64,000 nt of DNA. Origin: Patagioenas fasciata (taxonomy: Eukaryota; Chordata; Aves; Columbiformes; Columbidae). The notes beneath the pieces are model-generated. The model searched no databases and was not told the origin of the DNA. It was given only the letters and a program-made list of their open reading frames with translations. Below, one piece after another: positions 1 through 9,544 of this stretch. Position numbers and translations under genes: made by a program. Positions within the stretch are counted from its first letter, which is position 1; every line of letters begins with the position of its first letter. The stretch covers positions 2,852,001 through 2,916,000 of the forward strand of contig NW_027288732.1 in NCBI RefSeq assembly GCF_037038585.1, read 5' to 3'.

Positions 1-1735
1 TCTGAGGGTGTTTGAGACCCCACGAAGGGCCAGTGCTGACACAAGCAGTCCCTGTCCCTGGAGGCTGCTCAAGGAAAAACCTGGAGACAATGGTCATAGG
101 TGGTAAAGGCGATGTGGAGGTGGCTCTGGTGCCACGTCAGCCCTTGACATTTGTTCATCATCAGAATGGCCAAGCCCTGACCCCAGGACCAGACAAAGGA
201 GACCCTTTCAGTCAAAGGTTTCTCAGGCTCTGCCTGTGGTCACTGTGAGTGTTTTGTGTTTTGGGGGTGGGTTTGGTGCCAAGTGCTGTTGCTTTAACCA
301 CAAAGCTCTGGTTTTCTGAGGACTTGGCAACCTGTGAGGTCCCCCAAACCCATTCAACTTCTTTCATACACCTCGCAATGGTCACCAATCACCTGAGCTG
401 TCCCAGTCCCACACTTGCTTGAATCCTCTATTTGGATCCATACCCATCACTCCAGGAGGTCCATGCATCCACCAGGTTCATGGAAGAGTCCTGAGGTCCA
501 TCTAAGTGTGGGCAGTGTAAGAGAGGAGCAGAGCAGGGTCAGCTCCGGGGCCATGACTGAGCACAGCCACCCCAGCAGCAGCCATTCCCCATCTCCCAGG
601 CACAGCCAAGCCCACAGCATGCAAATGGCACTGCCATATATCCTTAGTCAAAGAAAGCCTGCCTTCTTTCCAAAATCAACAACAATCTTTCTACTATTCC
701 TCTTTGACCCCCAGATATCAGCCGCATTCCACTTGTGGCTCAGACATGGTTGTAAGGATTTGCTGAAGTCATCAACCGTCACCCTTTTCTACCCCACATC
801 TCCTGACCCTCTCCCACACCACACATGGCCAGTCACTGCTGCTCAGGGCCTCGCGCTCTACAGAAGAGGCCTTGAGCTTCTTGGCTCTTCCTGGTGCTTG
901 TTATAATCTTCCTCACTCCCACCAGATCTCACGGTGAGATTTCTTGTTCATGACAGGGCCTTTGTAACCAACTCTTATGAAATGGTTGTCCTTCTGTGAT
1001 CATCTGTGCAGAAGAAGTGATCACAGAAAAGCACCAAATATGTCAAATCTGATGCCGAGTGAAGTGCAATAAAACCCTTTTGAGCCAGCCCCATAGCTGT
1101 GTCTTTCCAGCAAGGAGTTTCTCCTGAGAAAGGGAACCAACCCCTGCCACTCTCTGCCGAGGCACATGAGCAGCGTCCATGCACCTGGGGACACAAAGGG
1201 TGACTTTTGCAAGATCACCCTCTATCTGGACCATTTAGATATGTACCTGTGGATGGGGTATCAAACCTTATAGTACAGCAAAGACTGGAGTTCTGAGCTC
1301 CCTTCAACTCCCTGTGTGACAGTCTGTAAAATTAATTAACCCAGTGAAAAAGTTGGTTTTGATTCTCTTCACAGCCTGAAGCACCACATGGCTCAGGAGA
1401 CAATCCAGGATACCCAACCAGCACTCACATGCTCTGCACTTAAAGTTCAGGTGTTCCCGGGAATCTCAGCAGACACGTCACGCTGATATCTGGGTTCAAG
1501 GAGCTGGTCAAGAACCTCGTCTGCATTTCTGTAATGATGGCTTTGCTGCCTGACTGATGTGCGGACTCTGTACATGGATGCTGACACCTCTTGAACAACC
1601 TGCTCTGAAAGGATGAACAAGGTGGTGTTTTCTTTCTGGAAGGGTATTAGGACAGCAAACAAGAGGAAGCTGGATTAGAGGAAATGAAAAAGGATACAAA
1701 GGTTGTGATCAGGGTTGTTCATGGTTACTTGTAAA
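1..1735. repeat. Duplicated non-coding block, copy A
   Basis: No gene is visible. This stretch aligns in the same orientation with about 61,820-63,441 and 63,890-64,000 at the other end of the window: the same landmarks recur in the same order, for example the CACGAAGGGCCA stretch near 20 and 61,830 and the block near 1,040-1,230 versus 63,000-63,210. Open frames here are short and differ between copies, so coding is unlikely. The copy at the window end carries a solo LTR at a site that is empty here (near 1,456-1,461). Confidence 0.75.
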
Positions 1736-1813
1736 ACAGCCTTGTGCCTCATGTGAATTATTTCTGTGATCAGAGGTAACCTGAGAACTTTCTCCAAATC
1801 AGAAACATGAATG

Positions 1814-1995
1814 GGAAGGAAGGAAGGAAGGAAGGAAGGAAGGAAGGAAGGAAGGAAGGAAGGAAGGAAGGAAGGAAGGAAGGAAGGAAGGAAGGAAGGA
1901 AGGAAGGAAGGAAGGAAGGAAGGAAGGAAGGAAGGAAGGAAGGAAGGAAGGAAGGAAGGAAGGAAGGAAGGAAGGAAGGAAGGAAGGAAGGAAGG
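1814..1995. repeat. (GGAA)n microsatellite
   Basis: About 45 nearly uninterrupted GGAA units. The strand is pure purine. The Lys-Glu-Gly-Arg and Pro-Ser-Phe-Leu frames across it are artefacts of the tetranucleotide. Tandem GGAA can act as a binding platform for ETS-family factors in some vertebrates, but nothing here shows that it does. Confidence 0.98.
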
Positions 1996-2009
1996 ACAGC
2001 GTCATTCAG

Positions 2010-2540
2010 TCTCTAAGGCACCTCAAGAGGTGTCTTGACCAACCTCCTCCTAAAAGCAGGGTCAGACCAGATTAGTGAGGGGTCTATACAAACACATGGT
2101 GTTAACTTTCTGAGGTAGAGTGGATGCACACTGCTGGGAAACAGCTTCCAGTGCTTGACTGTCGTCAGGAATTGAAAGTTTTTCCCTTTATCTACTGTCC
2201 TTCTAAGCCAAACCATCCAGATTGCCTTTTACCCATCTACTTGCACACTGACACAGACCATAATATCCTAACTTGGGCACAAGCACATTGTGGGGGATGA
2301 CGCTGAATGCCTTGCTGACTTCCAGGTAACAGACCATCAATGTTCTCCCCACATCCACAACCCTGTCCTTTCCTCACAGAAAGCAAAGAGGATGGACAGG
2401 CACAACCTGCCCTGGGTAAACCCTGTCACCTTCTCTTCCAGACACCCAGAAATGGGGTCCCAGTGGACATGTTCTGGGGCACAGCCCTTAGTTCCCCTGC
2501 TCACCCATTGGCCATTTTGAAAAGTGCACACACTGTGTGA
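2010..2540 (-). repeat. Old LINE (probable CR1) fragment
   Basis: The wording resembles diverged CR1 read on the minus strand, such as the fall-out of a line about an interval of trouble with a failing gap near 2,150-2,220 and the TGTGGGGGATGACGCTGAATGCCTTGCTGA stretch near 2,289, which recalls the CR1 reverse-transcriptase region. It is strongly diverged with no open reading frame. No CR1 terminal repeat is seen, so the family call is tentative. Confidence 0.4.
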
Positions 2541-2559
2541 GAGCTGCCAGTGGTCAGGG

Positions 2560-3400
2560 AGTCCCCCCAGTCTCCATGAGCTTTCCAAGATGGTGGAGAG
2601 TGGCCTCCCTGTGACATCGTCCTGCTGTCTCAGCTCCTGGGATGCTGCCCCTGCTGTCCCATAGACTGGAAAGGGTTGTGTTAGTTCCACTGACCCCTGA
2701 CTTGATCCCCATCCACTGCTGGTTGTTCTCCAGATTCCTGTCTCAAGCCACAGAGGCTTGGGAGGCAGAAATTTTTCAGAAGAAAGATTCTTCCTTTGAG
2801 AGTGCTGGTAGGAAATGTATTTTGCTGAGTAACTGGACACGATTATTTATTTTCCCTATGTATTTACCAACACATAAATATATTTCTTTTTCCTTATGAT
2901 CACTTAGAAAGACAGATAACACAGATCTGTTGAGGTCACTGTCAACATGGCCATCTAAACAGAGAACAGTTCAATTCACCTTTTTATCCTTATTTCCTCC
3001 ATCAGGCAAGAGTGGCCAACAGCTTCCAGCACAACTCACTGTGTGCCAGGGGTAAAAAGTGGCACTGACAGTCCATGGCAGTGGATTGTTTGGTGCCTTC
3101 GACTCTGTGCAAGACACAAGGATAATCTTTCTTAATGTTGGAGGCTTTGGTAGGAGAGAAATCTAGAGAACCCATTTAAAAAGTGTAGGGGAAAAGAAAC
3201 CAAAATAAAGATGTAGAATGAAGTAAATGTCTTTTTGCAACTTTAAGCATCAAACATTGTTGGTGTTTTAATTCTCCTTTTTATGTTTTGAATACTTTAA
3301 ATATCAGTGTTTTCCCATGACATCAAAATGAGACTTATCAGGATGTGCATTAAGAACAAGAGGAGAAGTTCTCATCTTTGACACCATTTCCCTTCTCAGC
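2560..3400. other. Non-coding DNA, partly shared with 31.7-32.2 kb
   Basis: No gene. About 2,640-2,760 resembles 31,680-31,790 in the same orientation (shared CCCATCCACTGCTGG-type text), so part of it belongs to the same duplicon family. 3,180-3,400 is AT-rich and I see nothing identifiable in it. Confidence 0.5.
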
Positions 3401-4160
3401 ACTCTCTGTTATCTGTGCATCTGATCTCCCTCATCCTCCAGGTATTTCCTCCTGCCCTAACTAAACTGACCATGTCTGAAGTCCCATTTCCAGCAGCTGA
3501 TCTGCACACAAGCACTTGCGATTGCTCTCTGGGTTTCCCTTCCTCTTACTGTTTGATCACTCGGACACTTGTCAACAATCCAGTTGCTGCTTTCAGCTTC
3601 AAGGAGTTAAATGCTTCCTTGTCTTTCAGTAGTCTGTCTAATTCTGCCTTTAGCCAACTCTTTTATTGTGTTCATTTTATAATTTCCTTTCTGTCTACAA
3701 GATTTCTTTCATGGTTCTGCCTTGGAGAAGGTGAACCTCAGTGGTGGCAGTTTGTCCTTGGCGTACAGTTGAGGAGTGTGTTTTCTTTAAATCATGACTC
3801 TCATCAGTTGTATTTTGTTTGTTCAAAGGTAAAGCAAAGTCCCTCTTTGCTGTGTGCAGCCAGGTCTCCAAGGAGAGCAGGTGGGAGCTGGTGCAAAGGA
3901 GCTGGCACATCCAGCTGCAGACTGCAGTGGAGAAGTCTGGTGCAAGGAAAAAGGATGCAAGGCCCAGGGGGCCATGAGAGAAATGATGGGGTTGGGGAGG
4001 TGAGGAGCAAGGTTGTGCACACGGTGTGAGAGCTCAAGGGACAGCTTCTCCAGCCAGTCCAGACCTCCTTAGGAGAGACCCTGGATCAACATCAGATAAT
4101 GCTGCAATCAGATCTTCTGCAAACTGAAGAGTAATAAAATACACCCTTTACAGTAAAAAA
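3400..4160. repeat. Duplicon module M1, copy at 3.4 kb
   Basis: Non-coding module also found at about 15,240-15,960 (opposite orientation) and 51,235-51,990 (same orientation). A recognisable segment is GGAGAAGTCTG near 3,928 and near 51,748. It lies immediately before module M2, and this M1-M2-M3-OR order is repeated before OR5, which makes the OR1 and OR5 surroundings direct copies. The 204-codon frame at 3,415-4,029 is not kept open in the other copies and is not considered a gene. Confidence 0.6.
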
Positions 4161-4620
4161 GACATTTTTTATTAGAAGCTCTTTAAATCTTTCACCATGA
4201 TTACAAAAAGAAAGCTTTCTAATTCACAGTACAAGACTGGAAGGAAATTACAAGAAGAGACATGGTTTGTTAGAGCTTTCTTCTCTGTAATGAGCCCCAT
4301 GGTGCATTTGGTGCTCAGTCCTTGAAGGTTACTCAGGTGCTGAGAGGAGATTGCACAAACCTTTCCAGAAGTCAAAACCAGAAGAAAAAAGTACTAAGTA
4401 CCTTGAAGTATTAATGAGTTCCACTGAGGGCAAGAACCAGCAGAGCCTCCCCAGGGACTCATTAGAGCAGAGACTTGGAGGCCATGATGGCAGATAAACA
4501 AAGGGAAATGTGCAGGCAGCTGAGGTGCTGAGAAAAACCTGGTTTTGTTGGATGAAGCAGAGAGGCCAAGGCCTGACCCCCAGCCCCTGGGAAGGCAGAT
4601 CCTGTCCCTCACACATTGCT
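4160..4620. repeat. Duplicon module M2, copy at 4.2 kb
   Basis: Non-coding module recognisable by a block around GAGCCCCATGGTGCATTTGG (near 4,291). Related blocks lie near 15,000-15,240 and 41,790-41,930 (opposite orientation to this copy), and 52,010-52,330 and 58,840-59,060. No open frame is conserved among the copies. Confidence 0.55.
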
Positions 4621-5000
4621 CAGGGCTCTTCCTGGGCCAGGGGGATGTGGGCTGTGTGATGCTGAGTGAAGGACAATGGTGTGACAGCTCCCAGCCCTAC
4701 TGGGGGTGTGCAAGGAGGCCATGAGGTGCCCCAGTACCTGAGGACAACATATCTCCTCACAGGCCTTGGTGGCAGAGGCGATGGCCATAGCCAAGGGGAC
4801 AAAGACTTGGGTTCTCTTGGTGACATCCAGCCTTGCCAGTGCCCTTTGCCATCTCCACCACAGGTTGTCCTACACTGTCCCACTGCAGGCTGTAGTCACC
4901 CATCTCACTTCCTCCCCTTGCTCTCACCCTGGTATTTCCATACATTGACTGATGTGTCTCCACTCTCATGCTCTGTTCCTTGAAACAAAAGGAGATGGAC
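4600..5000. repeat. Duplicon module M3, copy at 4.6 kb
   Basis: One of about seven copies of an unidentified roughly 400-600 bp module. Others are near 14,300-14,830, 19,790-20,380, 41,100-41,640, 47,080-47,980 (split by a solo LTR), 52,430-52,930 and 59,140-59,720. A diagnostic piece is GCCATAGCCAAGGGGACAAA near 4,784. Several frames are open across short distances but they differ between copies. I do not recognise it as a known repeat family or gene. Confidence 0.55.
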
Positions 5001-5019
5001 TGATCTCCTGCTCCTTCTG

Positions 5020-5480
5020 GGTGATTTCTCGTGCTCTGTGTTATGTCACAGAAGATGAGAATTAAGATGTTCAACAGTGTGGTCCAAGTGCTGGTCACTG
5101 AGAGATGACACCAGTAACTGACTGCACAAAGGACTTTGTACCACTGATGATATTTGTGCCAACTTCCCACCCAGCCACCTTCCCACCCAGCATCCACTTC
5201 TTGAGCCCCATCAGCACCACTCTGGCCAGAAGCAGACCATGGCTGAGCTTTGCAAACACACTGTGCACAACATGCCTTTCTTTCCCCTGTCCATTTGGGT
5301 TCAGCAATACCTTCCTTGTCCTTCACATTCCTGGAAATGGCTTCAGGACCACATGTCCCATCCCCTTCCCAGGGAGGGAGGTAGGGTGGCCAGCCTGTAA
5401 TTCTCCAAGTTCCTATTCCTGCTCTACTTCAAGATGGGTCTGCATTTTCTGAAGATCCCAGAATCATTCTGGTTTCTATG
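5020..5480 (-). repeat. CR1-like fragment
   Basis: Minus-strand text is similar in order to the CR1 reverse-transcriptase and 3' region (a stretch on the lines of cagcagtgttggcccaagtgctggtc). The same fragment recurs in the other OR units at about 21,110-21,480, 45,770-46,220 and 53,250-53,720, so the LINE insertion predates the OR-unit duplications. It is too diverged to encode anything. Confidence 0.5.
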
Positions 5481-6690
5481 ACACATTTGAGAGCACAATC
5501 CGGAATCATGGCTAAGGGTGACGTAGCAGACTGGAGCACTTGCAATGATCCTGTCCAAGGCAGCTGAGATGAATCTCATTGATCCAACGGGGTTTGTTCC
5601 TCGAGTCACAAACAGAAATATCAGGGTTCCATCAAGCATCCGCATCTGAGCTGCCCTCCTGGACTCCTTATGCACCCAGGGATGTTCAGAGACTGAGTCT
5701 GTCCCTTTTTCACACAGAGGTAGGAGTCACAGTGTCCCTCTGGCCTCCTGGTACGACACTCAAAGGATGGGAAGTATCTCATCCCTTTGGTGTGTCACCT
5801 GCTCTGTACTCATCTCAGATTTCCCACATCATGAGGAATGGACACATGGACCTTGGTTCAAGGAAGAAGATCCCAGTTCAATGAAGCAGGCCTTCATGGT
5901 ACCCTCACGGAACAGCTGATGGCATTTGTGCTCACTTGGGTTCATCTCACCTCACATACATGATGTGCATGTTTACAACTCACCTGTACAGTGCAACATG
6001 GACTTCAGACCTATTCATTCAATGTATCTTCATGGAAAGAAGAACAACCTCCCTGAGCTAAGGTGGGAGGCCAGGGTTAGAAATGGTAGTCCTGAGGGGC
6101 CAGTGCATGATGATTGACCTGAGGCTCCTTCCAAAGGGGTGTCCAGTGCACACGGGCACCAGTCGTATCCTGCTCTGTTGGTCCTGCAGGTCTCTGGCAG
6201 GAGGCCTGGCTGTGAGGGGACACTACTGTGTGCCAGCCCTGCACACACACACTGCTCAGCTGTACAATGGGGTTTGCATCTGTGCGCAACTTTCTTGGGC
6301 TTGTTCTTGAGAGAAACTCTGTAAAAACACATAAACATACAGGCACTGCCCTGAGGAGATCACCCTTCATTATGCATGCTAGCTCTGTCACAGCAGTGCC
6401 CATTGCCTGTCCTTGCCTGCGGTTACAGGTCTCACACACAGCAGGACGGACACCAAGCTGCCAGAGCACTCAAGCCTTGAACGGACACAAGGGGTGGGAA
6501 GGAAACTGTGGAAGTGGAAAAAAAACCAGCACCTGAAGATCCAGAGATGGTGCTCCCCAGTGACACTGCTGTACCTGGACTTCATTTCCTTCCGTACAAA
6601 CGCACAAACTGTCCCTGCAGCTCCAAAAGTACCTTGGAGTAAGGATTTCAGGAAATATTCCCAAATATCTGTGGTGGCCTTTGTTATGGT
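5480..6690. repeat. OR1 3' flank, conserved OR-unit DNA
   Basis: Non-coding sequence downstream of the minus-strand OR1 gene. It is paralogous to about 21,480-22,680 (OR2), 44,640-45,770 (OR4) and 53,720-55,570 (OR5). Shared landmarks include GACACTGCTGTGTGCCAGCCCTGCA-like text near 6,220, 22,217, 45,080 and 54,843. It was duplicated along with each receptor. No protein is conserved across the four copies. Confidence 0.7.
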
Positions 6691-6710
6691 TAAACACATA
6701 AAACCAACTC

Positions 6711-6716
6711 TTTATT
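6711..6716 (-). promoter_or_regulatory. Polyadenylation signal of OR1
   Basis: AATAAA on the minus strand about 200 bases after the OR1 stop codon. The same signal in the same context lies after OR2 (22,682-22,687), OR4 (44,632-44,637) and OR5 (55,578-55,583), which supports a shared 3' UTR end. Confidence 0.7.
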
Positions 6717-6912
6717 TAAAAATCCACTCAGACAGAAAGGCACATAAGAGAGTGAATTACAAAGGGGATGACAATATTCTAGTGACTAAAAATAAACCAC
6801 CATCACAAAAAAAAAAAAGGCAAAATTAAAGTAGAAAAACAAACCACAAACAAAGAAACAAACAAACCACACAAAAAGAGAAGATGTAATACAATGAATT
6901 GTTCTATAACTG

Positions 6913-7866
6913 CTATGCAGAAGCTGACGAGAAGACTTGCTTCAGGAAAATATCAGTCATCAGTTTGCACAGGGCATCCTTGATCTCCTGGTTCCTCATG
7001 CTGTAGATGAGGGGGTTCACTGCTGGAGGCACCACCAAGTACAGAACAGACGCCACCAGATCCAGGGATGGGGAAGAGATAGAGGGGGGCTTCAGGTAGG
7101 TGAATATGTCAGTGCTGACATACAGGGAGACCACGGCCAGGTGAGGGAGGCAGGTGGAAAAGGCTTTGTGCCGTCCCTGCTCAGAGGGGATCCTCAGCAC
7201 GGCCATGAAGATCTGCACATAGGAGAAAAGAATGAAAACAAAACATGAAAATGCTAAACAGGCACTGATCACAAGAATCCCAAGTTCTCTGAGGTAAAAG
7301 TGTGAGCAGGAGAGCTTGAGGATGTGGGGGATTTCACAGAAGAACTGGCCCAGGCCATTGCCCTTGCACAGGGGCAGTGAAAATGTATTGGCCGTGTGCA
7401 GCAGAGAATAGAGAAACCCAGTGGCCCAGGCAGCTGCTGCCATGTGGACACAAGCTCTGCTGCCCAGGAGGGTCCCGTAGTGCAGGGGTTTGCAGATGGC
7501 AACGTAGCGGTCGTAGGACATGATGGTGAGAAGAAAAAATTCTGCTGAAATGAAAAAGAAAAACAAAAAGAGTTGGGCAGCACATCCTCTGTAGGAAATA
7601 ACCCTGGTGTCCCAAAGGGAATTTGCCATGGATTTAGGGACAATGGTGGAGATGGAGCCCAGGTCGAGGAGGGAGAGGTTGAGCAGGAAGAAGTACATCG
7701 GGATGTGGAGGTGCTTGTCACAGGCTATGGTGGTGATGATGAGGCCGTTGCCCAGAAGGGCAGCCAAATAGATGCCCAGGAAGAGCCAGAAGTGCAAGAG
7801 CTGCAGCTCCCGTGTGTCTGTGAACGCCAGAAGGAGGAACTGGGTGATGGAGCTGCTGTTGGACAT
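6913..7866 (-). CDS. Olfactory receptor, OR14-like (OR1), intact
   Basis: Seven-transmembrane odorant receptor of the rhodopsin GPCR class, expected at the ciliary membrane of olfactory neurons and coupling to G-olf. The chosen start gives 317 residues, the normal OR length; an ATG 87 bases upstream lies in what looks like intron, because a pyrimidine tract and AG acceptor (7,890-7,891) sit just before the start. Visible features: an N-glycosylation site at Asn3, the GN motif of TM1, PMYFFLLNLSLLDLG in TM2, the conserved Cys before TM3, MSYDRYVAIC at the end of TM3, the second extracellular loop cysteines, KAFSTC at TM6 and NPLIYSMRN in TM7. No frameshift or stop. Closest in the window to OR2, OR4 and OR5. 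It belongs to the avian gamma-c expansion (OR14-type) from family knowledge; the ligand is unknown. Confidence 0.95.
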   Translation of the reverse strand: MSNSSSITQFLLLAFTDTRELQLLHFWLFLGIYLAALLGNGLIITTIACDKHLHIPMYFFLLNLSLLDLGSISTIVPKSMANSLWDTRVISYRGCAAQLFLFFFFISAEFFLLTIMSYDRYVAICKPLHYGTLLGSRACVHMAAAAWATGFLYSLLHTANTFSLPLCKGNGLGQFFCEIPHILKLSCSHFYLRELGILVISACLAFSCFVFILFSYVQIFMAVLRIPSEQGRHKAFSTCLPHLAVVSLYVSTDIFTYLKPPSISSPSLDLVASVLYLVVPPAVNPLIYSMRNQEIKDALCKLMTDIFLKQVFSSASA

Positions 7867-7891
7867 TTGCTGCCTCTCAACATAGGACACT
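7867..7891 (-). promoter_or_regulatory. Splice acceptor and short 5' UTR of OR1 coding exon
   Basis: On the minus strand a CT-rich tract (ccttttcttctttggtcag) ends in AG at 7,890-7,891, leaving 23 untranslated bases before the ATG. OR4 (AG at 43,497-43,498) and OR5 (AG at 54-55 of block 56,8xx, that is 56,854-56,855) have an acceptor in the same place. This is the usual OR arrangement, with non-coding upstream exon(s) spliced to a single coding exon. Confidence 0.65.
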
Positions 7892-7899
7892 GACCAAAG

Positions 7900-9073
7900 A
7901 AGAAAAGGCAGTGACAAGTTAGGGGAGATTTCTCTGAGCAAAGTCAAAGCCATTTCTCATACACCCTCCCCTCCTCCACACCCCCTTGTCCTTTTCCAGA
8001 CCTTCCTCCAGCTCTGTGTCTGAGCCCTGGGTGGTGCTGACTGGAGGTGCCGTGAGGAGCAGGGCCTGTGCCCGCTGGCTGCCAAGGAGTCAGCCCTGCT
8101 CTGCAGCAGGGGGCATGGGAACAGGGGACAGGGGACAGTCCTGGGGTTCAGCTTTGTCGGATGGAACCAAAACAAGTCTCATCCTTTCCTAAAAAGCATT
8201 TTCTTGGTTGCAGCATCTCTGCACTTCTCCATGGAGCTTTTAGAAAACACACAGATGCTATAGGACAGGTTTCCATCCTGGAGGGAAGCTCGCAGCTGGG
8301 AAGAAAACCTCAACGAGACACACAAGAGTTCTAACGATGGAATTTGATTCAGGGAGACTCAGCTCATTCCCCATCCCCACAGACTGCATTGCCCACAGCC
8401 CCACAGGTCAGAGCAAAGCTGGGACACGTGTTCCCATGGACACAGCTGCAGGAAAGGACCCACAAGATCAGGCTGTGACTCTGCAGCTGAAACTGCCATC
8501 CCCAGAGAGCCTGACAGCAAGAACAAGATCCCAACAGCAGTGACCCAGAGGAGGGGAGCAAGAAGGACAATGCGGTGAGGGTGGGTGTGAGAGAGGCCAG
8601 GGCAGAGGCAGCCGGGCACTCAGAGAGCGTCACCCTTCCCCAGCTGTGCAGCCACCTCCCAGACACCAACATTGCCGGGCAGCTGCTCTCAGCCCCTGTG
8701 CTCTGCAGAGGAACTGGAGCTCTGGCTGCACAGGAGCTGCTTCATGCCTTGGAGCCCCCGGCCCTGAGGGCAGAGGCTTTGCTGGGTGGGACAGGAGGCC
8801 AGGGGGCTGCTCACAGGAGGGATCTGCACTGCAGGGGATCACAGGGACTTTTCTCTGTTCTCCCTCCCATAGAATTCCAGGCCTAATTTCCTCTCATTTC
8901 TGATCATTCTCCCCCTGGGAGGTGTTTCCCTGTCCATGTCTCTCCCCTGTCAGTTCTCACAGACCCCATCCCACCCTCTGTGCCCTCCCCCTGGCCCTAC
9001 AGGTCCTGCCTGTTCACAGGGCACTGCCTGGGGGCATCTTCCTGTTTGCAGGTTGGAAAACTGGACAGGTCAG
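7900..9073. repeat. OR1 5' flank, conserved OR-unit DNA
   Basis: Non-coding sequence upstream of OR1, paralogous to 23,640-24,570 (OR2), 41,920-43,440 (OR4) and 56,880-58,910 (OR5). Example: CACACAGATGCT(A/G)TAGGACAGGTTT near 8,250 and 23,766; CACAGACCCCATCCCACC near 8,959 and 57,858. The non-coding first exon and promoter of the receptor should lie in this kind of flank, but I cannot place them. It is cut off at 9,073 by the provirus LTR. Confidence 0.65.
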
Positions 9074-9409
9074 TGTAGTGGCAGAGCCCCCCCCCGCCCC
9101 AGGGGGATGGGGTTGTCGCCAGCCTGGCTGAGAGGTGAAGCCAGAGACAAAAGAGACTAAAGGAGCACCATTAGAAGGTAATAATGAGTGAGCAATCGCC
9201 GGACACATGCGTGCAGAGTGCAGAGCGCGTGGACAGTACATGCAGCCTATCATGTTGTTGTATGACGCGAGTTACAACCAGTCACATTTTTGTAAGGCGC
9301 ATGGACAGGGCAGCTTTGCTATAAAGCCAGCCCGGTCCGACAATAAAGCGAACTCTGTGAACATCATATTGGTGTGTCAGGTTCCGTGGCTCGCATGGAT
9401 AAAGCAACA
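9074..9409 (+). repeat. 5' LTR of class II provirus
   Basis: 336 bases, starting TGTAGTGGCAGAG and ending AAAGCAACA, with TATAAAG at 9,320-9,326 and AATAAA at 9,342-9,347. It carries a 7-base duplication (around the GCAGAGTGCAGAGCG stretch) that the 3' LTR lacks. Confidence 0.93.
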
Positions 9410-9412
9410 CTT

Positions 9413-9430
9413 TGGTGACCCCGACGTGAT
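9413..9430 (+). other. Primer binding site, tRNA-Trp
   Basis: TGGTGACCCCGACGTGAT, three bases after the LTR, is the 18-base complement of the 3' end of tRNA-Trp. This primer is the one known from avian leukosis-sarcoma viruses, so it is in keeping with an avian class II or alpha-like element. Confidence 0.9.
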
Positions 9431-9544
9431 ACTTCGTATCGAAGCAAGATCACCGGAAGTGAAGACGCGAGGACGCCACCTGGGGGCGACACCAGCCCAG
9501 CGCTCAATCATAGTGGAAAGTAGGCCTACGAGGAAGCAGGTGGC

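Noticed and set aside
415..906. 163-codon frame near the window start
   Set aside because: The duplicate at 62.3-62.9 kb does not keep the frame over its length, and there is no domain.
1799..2038. Lys-Glu-Gly-Arg and Phe-Leu-Pro-Ser repeat frames
   Set aside because: Translations of the (GGAA)n microsatellite.
3415..4029. 204-codon frame
   Set aside because: Lies in module M1; the frame is broken in the copies at 15 and 51 kb.
7867..7953. Upstream ATG adding 29 residues to OR1
   Set aside because: It precedes a polypyrimidine tract and AG acceptor, and the other receptors start at the MSNSSS position; the extension is most likely intronic.
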